Source: Pseudomonadota bacterium
GTDB taxonomy: Bacteria; Pseudomonadota; Gammaproteobacteria; Burkholderiales; Rhodocyclaceae
Reading direction: 5' to 3'
Length of the DNA stretch: 64,000 nucleotides
NCBI GenBank assembly: GCA_018241665.1
Contig: JAFEDK010000021.1
Location: 1 to 64,000, forward strand
Shown: positions 45,018 to 56,386 of the stretch, in pieces
Layout of the letters: every line of letters begins with the position of its first letter
How positions within the stretch are numbered: the stretch's first letter is position 1
Notes under the pieces: model-generated
What the model was told of the DNA's origin: nothing
Databases searched by the model: none
The model's input: only the letters and a program-made list of their open reading frames with translations
Translations under genes and position numbers: made by a program

Positions 45018-46421
45018 ATGATGAACACACAAGACAATCACGCCGACGCCCTGATCGCCCCGCCCAAGAAGCTGCCCTGGTACCGCAAGCTCGGGATGCA
45101 GGTGCTGGTGTCCCTGATCCTCGGTATCGTGGTCGGCCTGGCCTTCCCGAAGTTCGCCGCGCAGCTGAAACTGCTCGGCGACATGTTCCTGTCGCTGATC
45201 AAATGCGGCGTGGCGCCGCTGGTCTTCCTGACGATCGTGCATGGCATCGCCTCGGCGGGCGACGTGAAGAGCGCCGGGCGGGTCGGCTGGCGCTCCATCG
45301 TGTACTTCGAGGTGGTGTCCACCTTCGCGCTGGTCCTCGGTCTGTTTGCCGGCAACGTGCTGAAGATCGGCGAAGGGATGACAACGGTGGCCGGCGGTGC
45401 CTTGCCGCCCACCGCAGCCAAGGCCGCGCCGCAGGGCTTCCTGGAGTTCATGGCCCACGTGGTTCCGGACAATTTCGTCGGGGCCTTCGCCAAGGGTGAG
45501 CTGCTGCAGGTGGTGGTGCTGGCGGTGATGATGGGTATCGGCATCCTGGCCATCCCGGAGAAGAAGCGCGTGCGCATCAACGAGGGGCTGGATCAGGTTT
45601 CGGAAGTGTTGTTCTCCTTCATCAACCTGGTGATGAAGCTGGCGCCGATCGGCACCTTTGGCGCGGTCGCGTTCTCGGTGGGAAGCAGCGGCACCGCAGT
45701 GCTGATCGCACTGACCCAGCTGGTACTGAGCTTCTACGGCGTGGTGGTGGTTTTCATCGCCGTCGTACTCGGCGTGATCGCCCGGCTGGCCGGCTTCAGC
45801 CTGTGGCGCTTCCTGAAGTACATCAAGGACGAGATCTTCATCGTCATCGGCACGGCGTCGTCGGAAAGCGCACTGCCGCGCCTGCTGATCAAGCTGGAGC
45901 GCCTGGGCTGCGGTAAGCAGACGGTCGGCCTGGTGCTGCCCACCGGCTATGCCTTCAACCTGGATGGCACCTCGCTGTTCATGTCGATGGGCGTGATGTT
46001 CATCTCCTACGCCTACGGCGTGCCCCTGTCGCTGGACCAGCAGGTCGGCGTGCTGTTGTTGATGCTGCTCACATCCAAGGGCGCGGCGACGGTGTCCGGC
46101 GGCTCCTTCGTGGTCTTCGCGGCGACGGTGACCTCCACCGGCATCCTGCCGATCGAAGGCCTGGCGGTGATCTTCGGGGTCTATCGTTTCATGTCGATGG
46201 CCATTGCCACCTGCAACACCATCGGCAACAGCGTGGCGACTGTGGTGGTCGCCAAGTGGTCCGGCACCTTCGACGCGCAGGTGGCCGAGCGCCATCTTCA
46301 CCCGGAGCGCTTCCCGGCTACCGCCGTTGCCGACGCCGCACTGGCCGACGGCAATCTGCTACCGGAGGACAGCGACGAGGCGTTGCCCCATCCGGTCGGG
46401 ATTCAGGTCGGCAAGGCCTGA
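45018..46421 (+). CDS. Dicarboxylate/amino acid:cation symporter (DctA family)
   Basis: 467 residues, eight helices with two re-entrant loops. [20 protein letters not shown] and [18 protein letters not shown] are family hallmarks, closest to DctA. It should import a C4-dicarboxylate or acidic amino acid with protons or sodium. GAGGAGACA precedes tandem ATGs. Its last 19 bases overlap the convergent UPF0303 gene. Confidence 0.9.
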   Translation: MMNTQDNHADALIAPPKKLPWYRKLGMQVLVSLILGIVVGLAFPKFAAQLKLLGDMFLSLIKCGVAPLVFLTIVHGIASAGDVKSAGRVGWRSIVYFEVVSTFALVLGLFAGNVLKIGEGMTTVAGGALPPTAAKAAPQGFLEFMAHVVPDNFVGAFAKGELLQVVVLAVMMGIGILAIPEKKRVRINEGLDQVSEVLFSFINLVMKLAPIGTFGAVAFSVGSSGTAVLIALTQLVLSFYGVVVVFIAVVLGVIARLAGFSLWRFLKYIKDEIFIVIGTASSESALPRLLIKLERLGCGKQTVGLVLPTGYAFNLDGTSLFMSMGVMFISYAYGVPLSLDQQVGVLLLMLLTSKGAATVSGGSFVVFAATVTSTGILPIEGLAVIFGVYRFMSMAIATCNTIGNSVATVVVAKWSGTFDAQVAERHLHPERFPATAVADAALADGNLLPEDSDEALPHPVGIQVGKA

Positions 46422-46912
46422 GCGGAGGCGTCCGGCGGGGTGTAAGCCAGGCCCAGTTCAGCACTTAGCGCCTCGACCACCAGCTCGTGGTCGAGGCGCT
46501 GGGGCAGGCCCGATACCGCGACGTAACCAATGACGCCGGCGCCTTCCACGCAGAGTGGAAAGGCGCCGCCGTGGCTTGCATAGTCCGCGGCCGGCAGGCC
46601 GTAGCGGCTGGTCAGATCGCCGCCTTTCTGCTGCAGGCTCAGGCCGATGGCGTAGGAGCTGCGCAGGAAGCGCGTCACCACGTTGCCTTTGCGGCGGATC
46701 CAGTCGGCGTTGTCCTGCGTCGTGCCGGGCAGCGCGGCGTGAAACAGCAGCTGGCCGCAGCGCCGGATCTCGATGGCAATGGCCAGCCCGCGCTCCACGG
46801 CCATGCTGCGCAGGCGGGTGCCGAGACGCCACGCTAACTCCTCGTCGAAGCGGGGCAGGTGCAGGGCCGCTTCCTGGGCGGCGACGCCGGCAAGCTCTTC
46901 GTTCAGTTCCAT
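46403..46912 (-). CDS. UPF0303/haem-degrading-domain (HbpS/GlcG-like) protein
   Basis: 169 residues with the pattern of UPF0303 proteins: a DEELAWRLG start, [13 protein letters not shown], then [25 protein letters not shown] and [28 protein letters not shown]. The fold resembles HbpS/GlcG. Role unknown. Last gene of the operon deoR-oxidoreductase-UPF0303, overlapping its upstream neighbour by 10 bases. Confidence 0.8.
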   Translation of the reverse strand: MELNEELAGVAAQEAALHLPRFDEELAWRLGTRLRSMAVERGLAIAIEIRRCGQLLFHAALPGTTQDNADWIRRKGNVVTRFLRSSYAIGLSLQQKGGDLTSRYGLPAADYASHGGAFPLCVEGAGVIGYVAVSGLPQRLDHELVVEALSAELGLAYTPPDASAQALPT

Positions 46913-47973
46913 GCGGCGCGCTCCTGTTCAGTCAGTTCCAGGCCGGTGCACTGGCCGCTGGAGGCGCTGCGTCGGGCGGCGTCGATGACGGCCATCACCG
47001 CCAGGGCTTCGTGGGCCGGCACCGGGTTGGGCGCGCCGTCCCGCAGTGCCGCGTGGATGGCGGCGTAGTAGGCCGCGTAATCGCCGCGCGGCAACGGCAG
47101 TGTGGTGGTCGAGCCGTCGGCGGCGTACAGCGTGGGCGTCTGCGGGTCAAGCCCCCAGTCGGGCGCGCCGGGGCGCAGGCCGGCCTTGAGCTGGTCTTCC
47201 TGGCAGTCCAGCCCGTATTTCACCCAGCTGCCCGCCGTGCCGTGGGCCGCGAAGCGCGGCATGCCGCCGGCCACCAGCATCGAGGCGCGCAGCGTGACCT
47301 GCAGCTGGCCATAGTCCAGGTCCACCTGCGCCCAGTCATCCGTCTCGGCACCACCCCGCTGGATGGCGAAACGCGCCGACACGCTGTCGGGCAGGCCGAA
47401 GAGCTGCAGCGCCTGGTCCACCAAATGTGGCCCGAGGTCGTACCACACGCCACCGCCGGCCACCGCCTGCTCGCGCCAGCGGGCGCGCACTTCCGGGCGG
47501 AAGCGCTCGAAGCGGGATTCGAGCTGGGTCGGCCGGCCGAGACGGCCATCGGCGAGCAGTGCGCGCAGGGCCAGGAAGTCCGCATCCCAGCGGCGGTTGT
47601 GGAACACCGACAGCAGCCGGCCATGCTGTTCGGCGAGGCGGATCAGCTCGCGGGCTTCGGCCAGCTCGACGGTGAAAGGCTTGTCCACGACCACATGCTT
47701 GCCGGCGGCGAGCGCCGCGGCAGCAAGCGGCGCGTGGGTGTCGTTGGGGCTGGCGATGACCACCAGCTCGATGTCCGGAGCGTGGATGGCGGCCAGCGGA
47801 TCGGCCACGACGCGGGCGTCCGGCCAGTCGGTGGCGACGGCCTGGCCCTGGCTGGAGGCGATGCAGGCGAGGCGCAGGCCCGGCGTGGTGGCGATCAGCG
47901 GGGCGTGGAAGGTCTTGCCGGCATTGCCGTAGCCGATCAGTGCGACCGGGATGGCTTGGGCGGGTGTCGTCAT
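46903..47973 (-). CDS. Gfo/Idh/MocA-family oxidoreductase (YdgJ-like)
   Basis: 356 residues: NAD(P)-binding Rossmann start [18 protein letters not shown], then [14 protein letters not shown] and [17 protein letters not shown] (catalytic Lys of the EKP-type motif), [16 protein letters not shown] and [20 protein letters not shown]. Substrate class is sugar or inositol derivatives. The open frame extends far upstream because it runs antisense through the next gene; ATG 47973 overlaps the deoR stop by 4 bases (ATGA) and fits the family start. Confidence 0.88.
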   Translation of the reverse strand: MTTPAQAIPVALIGYGNAGKTFHAPLIATTPGLRLACIASSQGQAVATDWPDARVVADPLAAIHAPDIELVVIASPNDTHAPLAAAALAAGKHVVVDKPFTVELAEARELIRLAEQHGRLLSVFHNRRWDADFLALRALLADGRLGRPTQLESRFERFRPEVRARWREQAVAGGGVWYDLGPHLVDQALQLFGLPDSVSARFAIQRGGAETDDWAQVDLDYGQLQVTLRASMLVAGGMPRFAAHGTAGSWVKYGLDCQEDQLKAGLRPGAPDWGLDPQTPTLYAADGSTTTLPLPRGDYAAYYAAIHAALRDGAPNPVPAHEALAVMAVIDAARRSASSGQCTGLELTEQERAAWN

Positions 47974-48728
47974 TGGGTCGGCTCTCCGGTGGTGTCGAGG
48001 GCGGTTTGCGTGAGGCCGGCTGGCAGCTCTGTTTTGAAAGGCAGGTCGCAGAACAGCCGCGTGAAGTCGTCCAGCGGGGCGACCGCATGCGGCGCGAGGG
48101 TGTCGAACTTGAGATGGTCGGTGGCCAGCCAGTGGGCGTCGCTGCAGGCCAGCATCGCGCGCTTGACCTCGGCGTCGCCGGCTTCGGTGGCGGTCAGCCC
48201 GTGGCGTGGGTGCAGCGCGCAGGCGCCGAGGATGGCCAGGTCCACGCGGTAGCGGCGCACGGTGTCCACCGTGGCTGGGCCGCGGAACAGGCGCTGGCGC
48301 GCGTCCCACTCGCCGCCGGCCAGCACCAGCGTGATCTCTGGCCGGGTGCTCAGCGCCTGCGCGACATCCAGCGAGTGGGTGACGACGCGGTGCGGCCCGC
48401 GCAGCGCCCGCGCGACGGCCAGCAGCGTTGAGCCGGCATCGAGCATCAGGGATGCGCCGGGCGGAATCGCCTCTGCGACGGCGCGGCCGAGGGCCTCCTT
48501 CACGTCGGGCAGCACCGCATCGCGGGCCGTGCGGGGCAGCGCATGCATGTCGGCCAGCACCGCGCCGCCGTGGCTGCGGATCAGCAGGCCCTGGGCTTCC
48601 AGGTGCTTCAGATCGCGGCGGATGGTGTCGTCGGACACGCCGAGGGCGGTGGCCAGTTCGAGGATGCCGGCCTGGCCGCTGTTGGCCAGGTGCTGGAGGA
48701 GGGCGCGGTGACGGGTGGCAGGCAGCAT
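47970..48728 (-). CDS. DeoR-family transcriptional regulator
   Basis: 252 residues. N-terminal DeoR HTH (RHRALLQHLANSGQAGILELATALGVSDDTIRRDLKHLE) and C-terminal sugar-phosphate sensor domain (LMLDAGSTLLAVARAL, VTHSLDVAQAL, DLAILGACAL). Translationally coupled to the oxidoreductase and divergent from the glucokinase-HexR gene. Likely regulates its own operon in response to a sugar phosphate. Confidence 0.9.
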   Translation of the reverse strand: MLPATRHRALLQHLANSGQAGILELATALGVSDDTIRRDLKHLEAQGLLIRSHGGAVLADMHALPRTARDAVLPDVKEALGRAVAEAIPPGASLMLDAGSTLLAVARALRGPHRVVTHSLDVAQALSTRPEITLVLAGGEWDARQRLFRGPATVDTVRRYRVDLAILGACALHPRHGLTATEAGDAEVKRAMLACSDAHWLATDHLKFDTLAPHAVAPLDDFTRLFCDLPFKTELPAGLTQTALDTTGEPTQ

Positions 48729-48906
48729 GAAAGTCGAAAAATAGCTGAGATGGCCGCAATTTTATTTGCGTATTTGTGCGGAAGTGTACGGTTTTGTGAA
48801 AAACGTGCCGCAATGGCCCGCCCGGACGGTATTGGCGCCCGCTTGCGTTATGCTTGGGGCCAGATTTGAAAGCATCAGCGAACAGGAGAAGCACGTGGGA
48901 GGAGCA

Positions 48907-50805
48907 ATGGCCGCCGGCTGGGACATGCAGGGCAACGAAGCGGGCGGGGCGCTGTACGACAGCGGCCCGCGCCTGCTGGCCGACGTGGGGGCGACCAATG
49001 CGCGCTTCGCGCTGGAAATGGCGCCGGGCCGGCTGGAGCAGCTGGCGGTGCTGACCTGTGCGGACTATCCCGGCTTCGTGGCGGTGGTGCAGGCCTACTT
49101 TGCCGGCCTGCGCGGGCCGCGGCCGCGCCATGCGGCGGTGGCCATCGCCAACCCCATCGACGGCGATTTCGTGAAGATGACCAACCGGGACTGGCAGTTC
49201 TCCATCGAGGAGGCGCGCCGCGGCCTGGAGCTGGACACCTTGCTGGTCGTCAACGACTTCACCGCGCTGGCCATGTCCCTGCCGTATCTGGGCAACCCGC
49301 AGCGCCGCCAGGTCGGCGGTGGCGAGGCGCGCCAGAATGCGGTGATCGGCCTGATTGGCCCCGGCACCGGCCTGGGCGTCTCCGGCCTGATCCCCGCCGA
49401 AGACCGCTGGATCACGCTGGGTTCGGAAGGTGGCCACGTGAGCTTTGCGCCGGCCGATGAGCGTGAGGTATTCATCCTGCAGTATGCGTGGAAGGAGCTG
49501 CCCCACGTGTCCGCCGAGCGCCTGGTGTCCGGCCCCGGCCTTGAACTGATCTACCGGGCGCTGGCGGCGCGCAATGGCGTCGAGGCGCCGAGTCGCAGCG
49601 CGCCGGACATCGTGCAGGCGGTGCTGTCCGGCGATACCGGTCTGTGCGCCGAAACGGTGGAGTGCTTCTGCGCGATGCTTGGCACAGTGGCCGCCGACGT
49701 GGCGGTGACGCTCGGCGCGGTGGGCGGCATCTACATTGGCGCGGGCATCGTGCCGCGCCTTGGGGAGGCATTCGACCGCTCGGCCTTCCGCCAGCGCTTC
49801 GAGAGCAAGGGCCGCTTTGCCGATTACCTGGCGCAGATCCCGACCTATGTGATCACCGCCACCAACCCGGCCTTCCTCGGCGTGGCGGCGATCCTCGGCG
49901 CCCACCTGCAGCGTGGCGAGTCGGAGAGCCCGATGCTCGGCAACATCCGCCGCGCGAAGGCCAGCCTGAGCCCGGCGGAGCAGCGCGTCGCCCAGTTCCT
50001 GCTCAACCAGCCGCGCATGTTCCTCAACGAGCCGATCGTCGAGATCGCCCGCCATTCGGAAGTCAGCCAGCCGACGGTGATCCGTTTCTGCCGTTCGCTG
50101 GGCTTCCAGGGCCTGGCCGAGTTCAAGCGCAAGCTCGCGTCGGGGATCAGTGGCACGGTGCCGGTGCGCCACAGCCAGGTGCGGCTTGGCGACTCGGCAC
50201 CGGATCTGTCGGTGAAGGTGCTCGACAACACGGTGTCGGCAATCCTGCGCTTTCGCGACAGCCTCGACCCGGAGGCCGTCGAGAAGGCCATTGCGCTGCT
50301 GCAGAAGGCGCGGCGCATCGAGTTCTACGGCATGGGCAACTCGGCGGTGGTGGCCATCGACGGCCAGCACAAGTTCTTCCGCTTCCGCATCCCGACGGTG
50401 GCTTACTCCGACTCGCGCCTGCAGATGATGGCGGCGGAGCTGCTCGGCAAGGACGACGTGGTGGTGGCGGTGTCCCGCTCCGGCGCGATGGCTGACATCC
50501 TGCAGGCGGTGGACCTGGCGCTGGCCGCTGGCGCCAGCGTCATCGCCATCACCACCAGCAATTCGCCACTGGCCGCCAAGGCCACCGTGGCGCTGGCGGT
50601 GGACCACGCGGAGGACGGCACCAGCTACATCTCGATGGTGTCGCGCATCCTGCACCTGCTGATGATCGACATCCTGGCCGTCGGCGTCGCCGTGCGCCTG
50701 CTCGATCCGGCCGCCGCCGACCGGGAGCTGGGCAAGGGCCTGATCGGCTCGGTCGGCACACCCGCTCCGGGCGGACTCGGCAATTTGATCTCCCACGCCA
50801 GTTAA
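48907..50805 (+). CDS. Bifunctional glucokinase/RpiR-family regulator (Glk-HexR fusion)
   Basis: 632 residues. Residues about 20-345 form a glucokinase ([62 protein letters not shown]). Residues about 348-632 form an RpiR regulator: [23 protein letters not shown] and SIS domain [20 protein letters not shown]. Both halves look intact. Such fusions are known in Burkholderia-type betaproteobacteria. A GTG at 48895 is also possible; ATG 48907 directly follows GGGAGGAG. Stand-alone hexR and glk also exist in the window, so this may have a distinct signal or target set. Confidence 0.93.
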   Translation: MAAGWDMQGNEAGGALYDSGPRLLADVGATNARFALEMAPGRLEQLAVLTCADYPGFVAVVQAYFAGLRGPRPRHAAVAIANPIDGDFVKMTNRDWQFSIEEARRGLELDTLLVVNDFTALAMSLPYLGNPQRRQVGGGEARQNAVIGLIGPGTGLGVSGLIPAEDRWITLGSEGGHVSFAPADEREVFILQYAWKELPHVSAERLVSGPGLELIYRALAARNGVEAPSRSAPDIVQAVLSGDTGLCAETVECFCAMLGTVAADVAVTLGAVGGIYIGAGIVPRLGEAFDRSAFRQRFESKGRFADYLAQIPTYVITATNPAFLGVAAILGAHLQRGESESPMLGNIRRAKASLSPAEQRVAQFLLNQPRMFLNEPIVEIARHSEVSQPTVIRFCRSLGFQGLAEFKRKLASGISGTVPVRHSQVRLGDSAPDLSVKVLDNTVSAILRFRDSLDPEAVEKAIALLQKARRIEFYGMGNSAVVAIDGQHKFFRFRIPTVAYSDSRLQMMAAELLGKDDVVVAVSRSGAMADILQAVDLALAAGASVIAITTSNSPLAAKATVALAVDHAEDGTSYISMVSRILHLLMIDILAVGVAVRLLDPAAADRELGKGLIGSVGTPAPGGLGNLISHAS

Positions 50806-50820
50806 GGCATGCAGAGTAGT

Positions 50821-50851
50821 CCACCCGCGGCAGCCTGGCTCCCGCGGGTGG
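50821..50851 (+). terminator. Hairpin after the Glk-HexR fusion gene
   Basis: Perfect stem CCACCCGCGG/CCGCGGGTGG (50821-50830 with 50842-50851), 11-base loop, 15 bases after the stop. No T run follows, so termination strength is unclear. Confidence 0.5.
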
Positions 50852-50878
50852 AAGGCTTGCCGGTATTAATTCAAGACG

Positions 50879-52192
50879 ATGCGTGAATCGTATACACGGC
50901 ACACGTTGCTCAGGCGCCAGCCCTTGGCCTCGGCCTTGCTGGCCGTGATGATCGTGCTGGCTGCATTGACAGGGACTGGCCACGGGCCGCCAAGCGGGTG
51001 GGCCGGCGCCAGCGCCTGGCTGGCCGCAGCGCTCCTGTGGCCGCGCCTGCCGGCTGCGCAGAAACGCCAGGCCGTGTTGCTGGCGGGTTGCGGGCTGCTG
51101 GCCTTCGGGGTGAGTCTGTTCAATGGCCAGCGTCCGGCGTGGCTCAGTGTGCTGACGCAGAATACGGCGCTGCTGGGCATGCTCGGGGCGGTCAGCTTCC
51201 TGCAGTTGCTCAATACGGCGGAAGACGCCCGCGAGACGCTGCCGCAGGGGCGAAAGGCCTTGTGGCGTACGGCCCTTGGCGTGCATCTGCTGGGGGCGGT
51301 TATCAACCTGTCCGCGGTCTTCATCATGGCCGAGCGGATCAGGGCGACGGGCAAGTTCCGTCCCGAGCAGGCGATGATTCTCGGGCGGGCCTTTTTGGCG
51401 GCGGCCCTGTGGTCGCCCTTCTTTGCGGCCACCGCGGTTGCGCTGACCAATGCGCCGGGCGCCAATCCAATGCGGCTGGCCGGCATCGGCGCGGCGCTCG
51501 CTGCCGTGCTGCTGGTGCTGGCAGTGCGCGATATCGAAAGAGCGCTGGGCAACAGCAGCGCGACCTTTGTCGGCTACCCCATGCATCTGCGGGCGCTGCG
51601 TGTGCCGGCCTTGCTCTCCGTGCTGGTTGCGGCCGGGCATTGGCTGCTTCCGCATTGGGCGGCGCTGTCCATCGTCAGCCTGTCTGCGCTGGCGATCGTC
51701 TGCGCGGTGACCTCCGTTGAGCGGGGCCCCAGGGCCGCGGCACGGTCGATCTACCGCCATGCCAGGGATCGCCTGCCCGGCATGTCCGGCGAGCTCATCC
51801 TGTTTCTGGCGGCCGGGGTCTTTGCCAGCGGCTTGCAGTCGCTGATCAGCCTCGGCGGCGTGTGGATGCCTTTCAGTGCATTCGGCACCTTCGAGGCAGC
51901 GATCATCCTCGCCCTGATGATCCTGCTGTCCATTCTCGGTATCCACGTGGTGATCTCGATCACCATCATGGCGTCCTGGCTGGCGCCGCTTCACCCGGAA
52001 CCCGACCTGCTTGCCCTGGTCTTCGTCGAATCGTGGGCCATTGGACTTGCCGCAGGGTCGATGTCCGGCATCCACATCGCCATCCAGGGGCGCTTCGGCG
52101 TCCCGGCCGGCACCTTGGCGCGCGGCAACATGCGCTATTGCCTGCAAGCCTACTGTCTCGCCGTCGTGTGGCTGGCGCTCGCTTCCAGATAA
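50879..52192 (+). CDS. Polytopic membrane protein of unknown function
   Basis: 437 residues with about eleven hydrophobic segments and little soluble sequence. The pattern (long helices, a GLQSLISLGGVWMPFSAF re-entrant-like stretch and a GSMSGIHIAIQGRFG segment near the C-terminus) resembles ion-transporter-superfamily anion carriers, but I do not recognise a family with confidence. It lies 14 bases before an MFS gene, so both may be one operon. Its ribosome site is weak. Confidence 0.65.
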   Translation: MRESYTRHTLLRRQPLASALLAVMIVLAALTGTGHGPPSGWAGASAWLAAALLWPRLPAAQKRQAVLLAGCGLLAFGVSLFNGQRPAWLSVLTQNTALLGMLGAVSFLQLLNTAEDARETLPQGRKALWRTALGVHLLGAVINLSAVFIMAERIRATGKFRPEQAMILGRAFLAAALWSPFFAATAVALTNAPGANPMRLAGIGAALAAVLLVLAVRDIERALGNSSATFVGYPMHLRALRVPALLSVLVAAGHWLLPHWAALSIVSLSALAIVCAVTSVERGPRAAARSIYRHARDRLPGMSGELILFLAAGVFASGLQSLISLGGVWMPFSAFGTFEAAIILALMILLSILGIHVVISITIMASWLAPLHPEPDLLALVFVESWAIGLAAGSMSGIHIAIQGRFGVPAGTLARGNMRYCLQAYCLAVVWLALASR

Positions 52193-52206
52193 GAAAGACC
52201 CCCATC

Positions 52207-53406
52207 ATGACCGCTCCCCCCGACCGTGAGCTCCGCCGGCCCATCTTGCTGCTCTCTGCGGCGGCTTTCGCCAGTGCTGTTTCCGCGCGCCTGTGCGACC
52301 CGATGTTGCCCGAGCTGGCGCGGCAGTTCGCCGCCTCGCCGGCCGAGGTGGCCCACGTGGTGTCGGGCTTCGCGGTGGCCTACGGGCTGGTGCAGGCTTT
52401 CTTCGGGCCCCTGGGCGACCGCCTCGGCAAGTACCGTTTGATCGCGCTGACCACCCTGCTGTGCACCCTCGGTACCCTTGGCGCCGCGCTGGCCGCGTCC
52501 CTCGACCTGCTGATCCTGGCGCGCGTATTCACCGGGGTGGCGGCGGCGGGCATCATTCCGCTCTCGATGGCCTGGATTGGCGATAAGGTCTCCTATGCGG
52601 AGCGCCAGCACACCCTGGCCCGCTTCATCGGCGGACAGATCGCCGGAGTGATTGCCGGCCAGCTGATCGGCGGGGTGCTCACCGATACGGTGGGCTGGCG
52701 CTGGGCCTTCGGCTTCGTCTGTCTGCTCTATCTGGTGATTGGCCTGCGCGTCCTGACGGAGTCGCGGCGCAATCCGCTGACCTACCCGCAGCCTGGCGCC
52801 ACGGGCGGGCAGGGCGGGTTGGTGGCCCAGATGGGGAGCTTGTTCGGCGTGCCGTGGGCACGGGTGATTCTGGCGGTGGTCTTCGTTGAGGGCATGCTCG
52901 TGTTCGGCGGCCTAGCCTTCGTGCCGCTCTACCTGCATGACCGCTTTGCGCTGAGCATGTCGCAGGCGGGCTTGCTTATGGGCATGTTCGGGTTGGGCGG
53001 GCTGTCCTACATCCTGTTTGCCCGGCGCCTGGTGAAGTGGCTGGGGGAATTGGGCCTGGCCATTGGCGGTGCGGCCCTGATCGCGCTGGCCTGGCTGCTG
53101 ATCGCCAGCGGCCCGGCGTGGGGCTGGGCCATGCCGGCCTGCGCGCTGCTGGGGTTGGGTTACTACATGTTCCACAACACCCTGCAGACCCACGCAACCC
53201 AGATGGCGCCGCAGGTGCGGGGCACCGCAGTGTCCCTGTTCGCATCCTGCTTCTTCCTCGGCCAGGCGCTCGGCGTCTCAGCAGGCGGGCTGCTCTACGA
53301 AACCCGCGGTGCGCTGATGGTCTTTGGCCTGGCGGCCAGCGTGATGGTGCCGCTGGGGGCCGTCTTCGCCGTGCTGCTCCGGCGGCACCACCGGCGCACG
53401 GCTTGA
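52207..53406 (+). CDS. Major facilitator superfamily transporter
   Basis: 399 residues with 12 predicted helices. The loop 2-3 motif is FFGPLGDRLGKYRLIALTTL (G-D-R-x-G-K-x-R). Further, AGGLLYETRGALMVFGLAASVMV is a normal last pair. Closest to drug/solute efflux MFS proteins; substrate unknown. It follows the membrane protein by 14 bases and is convergent with groESL. The longer frame from 51862 overlaps the previous gene and was rejected. Confidence 0.88.
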   Translation: MTAPPDRELRRPILLLSAAAFASAVSARLCDPMLPELARQFAASPAEVAHVVSGFAVAYGLVQAFFGPLGDRLGKYRLIALTTLLCTLGTLGAALAASLDLLILARVFTGVAAAGIIPLSMAWIGDKVSYAERQHTLARFIGGQIAGVIAGQLIGGVLTDTVGWRWAFGFVCLLYLVIGLRVLTESRRNPLTYPQPGATGGQGGLVAQMGSLFGVPWARVILAVVFVEGMLVFGGLAFVPLYLHDRFALSMSQAGLLMGMFGLGGLSYILFARRLVKWLGELGLAIGGAALIALAWLLIASGPAWGWAMPACALLGLGYYMFHNTLQTHATQMAPQVRGTAVSLFASCFFLGQALGVSAGGLLYETRGALMVFGLAASVMVPLGAVFAVLLRRHHRRTA

Positions 53407-53428
53407 TTGCCCAGCGGCTGATGGACAC

Positions 53429-53454
53429 AAAAAAGCCGGCCCCGAAGGGCCGGC
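53429..53454 (-). terminator. Intrinsic terminator of groESL
   Basis: Stem GCCGGCCC/GGGCCGGC (53435-53442 with 53447-53454), 4-base loop, then TTTTTT on the minus strand (53434-53429). About 40 bases past the groEL stop. Confidence 0.9.
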
Positions 53455-53493
53455 CGTCACAGGCAGGGGGGCTGCCGTGAGGTGATCAGCGGA

Positions 53494-55149
<1,656 letters not shown>

Positions 55150-55180
55150 TTATGTGTTATCGGGTGCGAGGCTGAAGGGC

Positions 55181-55471
55181 TCAGCCTTCGATGATCGCGA
55201 TGACGTCTTCCTCGCGCAGCACGAGGGCGTCGCTGCCGTCGATCTTGACGGCCTGGCCGGCGTATTTGCCGAACAGCACGCGGTCGCCGATCTTGACGGC
55301 CAGCGGACGCAGCTCGCCGCTGGCGAGCAGCTTGCCGTTGCCGACAGCCAGCACTTCACCCTGATCGGGCTTTTCACCGGCGCTGTCGGGGATGACGATG
55401 CCGCTGGCGGTGGTGCGCTCCGGATCGAGGCGCTTGACGATGACGCGGTCGTAGAGCGGACGAATGGCCAT
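55181..55471 (-). CDS. groS: Co-chaperonin GroES
   Basis: 96 residues, normal length. [38 protein letters not shown] includes the mobile loop, and [10 protein letters not shown] is the usual end. First gene of the groESL operon, 52 bases before groEL, and behind a CIRCE-like operator. A longer frame to 55573 runs toward the operator and was rejected. Confidence 0.97.
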   Translation of the reverse strand: MAIRPLYDRVIVKRLDPERTTASGIVIPDSAGEKPDQGEVLAVGNGKLLASGELRPLAVKIGDRVLFGKYAGQAVKIDGSDALVLREEDVIAIIEG

Positions 55472-55562
55472 TTTTCTGAGTTCTCCGTTGCGTGATTTGA
55501 ACAATCCGGCCGGCCTGCGATGGCAGGGCTGCGGCCTTGGATTGCCTATCGCAAGGGCAATG

Positions 55563-55589
55563 CCAGCACTCAACGCCTTTGATTGCTAA
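55563..55589. promoter_or_regulatory. Degenerate CIRCE (HrcA) operator before groES
   Basis: On the minus strand TTAGCAATC-N9-GAGTGCTGG. The CIRCE consensus is TTAGCACTC-N9-GAGTGCTAA, so 15 of 18 arm bases match with exact spacing. It lies about 90 bases before the groES ATG, where HrcA repression is expected. Confidence 0.75.
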
Positions 55590-55848
55590 CAGAAATCCTC
55601 TCGGCCGCTGCGCTGGCGCTGTTGAAATTCCAGCAGCAATGCTCCCAAGCTGCCCCTATGGCAGCATTTCTTGGCCTTCATGAATGAACGTGAATTCAAA
55701 ATATTCAATAGCTTAGCTGTGCGGATGGAATAGCGCCTATGCCCCGTCCGACTGCAATGCATATCGAAAGAATTTGGTTTGGTGCGCTGCGGGGCCACGA
55801 CACACTCACGTCATTCGTGCTGCGGCACGCTTTGAAGGAGTCGCCGAT

Positions 55849-56172
55849 ATGCAGGCAGTGATCGTGGGAGCGGACCGCATCGAAGGTATCCGCAGTGAAA
55901 TCCTGCGGGTGGCCGACCAGTTCGGCATCAAGCAGATCGACCATTGGACCGGCCGCAAGGCTTCCGAGAACCGGCGCCAGCTGTCGCGCCGTACCGGGCT
56001 GGTGGTCTTCATGTGCGACCGGGCCAATCACATGCTGATGCGCAATGTGCGCAAGCAGGCCGAAGACCTGGGCATCCCCATGGTGTTCTGCCGGCACTCC
56101 GCCACCGAAGTGCGCGAGCGTCTGGATGACCTGAGCTGTGGGCGCTGCGAGCACCGCAAGCAAAATGCCTAG
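55849..56172 (+). CDS. DUF2325 domain protein
   Basis: 107 residues covering one DUF2325 domain: MQAVIVGADRIEGIRSEIL, IDHWTGRKASENRRQL, VVFMCDRANHMLMRNVRKQAEDLG, and a CRHSATEVRERLDDLSCGRC end with three cysteines that may bind a metal. Small single-domain DUF2325 proteins are common but uncharacterised in betaproteobacteria. AAGGAG 9 bases upstream decides the start. It stands alone between groESL and the WYL regulator. Confidence 0.8.
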   Translation: MQAVIVGADRIEGIRSEILRVADQFGIKQIDHWTGRKASENRRQLSRRTGLVVFMCDRANHMLMRNVRKQAEDLGIPMVFCRHSATEVRERLDDLSCGRCEHRKQNA

Positions 56173-56227
56173 AACGGCGCTGCGATTCAGGGGATGAATC
56201 GCAGCGTGACGGGTATGTGCTCTCCGG

Positions 56228-56314
56228 TCATGGATGAGCCATATCGACCACTTCGCCCGGTTCCGCTCCTTTGAGATAGGCGTTCCGCCAGTCCTTGGCA
56301 AGCCGCCACTTTGA
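56228..56314 (-). pseudogene. C-terminal remnant of a gene like that at 61975-62340
   Basis: Read on the minus strand, the last 28 codons give AYLKGAEPGEVVDMAHP before a stop. The intact gene at 61975-62340 ends AYLKGTEPGEIVDVPS. Similarity fades upstream of 56314, so only the tail remains. It sits directly before the WYL regulator promoter, as its intact relative sits before a copy of the same promoter. Confidence 0.65.
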
Positions 56315-56335
56315 GCCCGTCGGACTGCACCTAAG

Positions 56336-56350
56336 CGACAAATTGTGTCG
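56336..56350. promoter_or_regulatory. Palindrome before the WYL regulator gene
   Basis: CGACAAATTGTGTCG (arms CGACA/TGTCG) lies 36 bases before the regulator start. The same element with one base changed occurs at 62508-62522. It is a likely autoregulatory operator. Confidence 0.6.
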
Positions 56351-56386
56351 TATGATGAGCGCGTTCCCAACTCGTCAGGAGCCCCC

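Noticed and set aside
47974-50796. Very long minus-strand open frame extending the oxidoreductase upstream to 1297 codons
   Set aside because: It runs antisense through deoR and the glucokinase-HexR gene, both of which show full domain conservation. The oxidoreductase starts at 47973.
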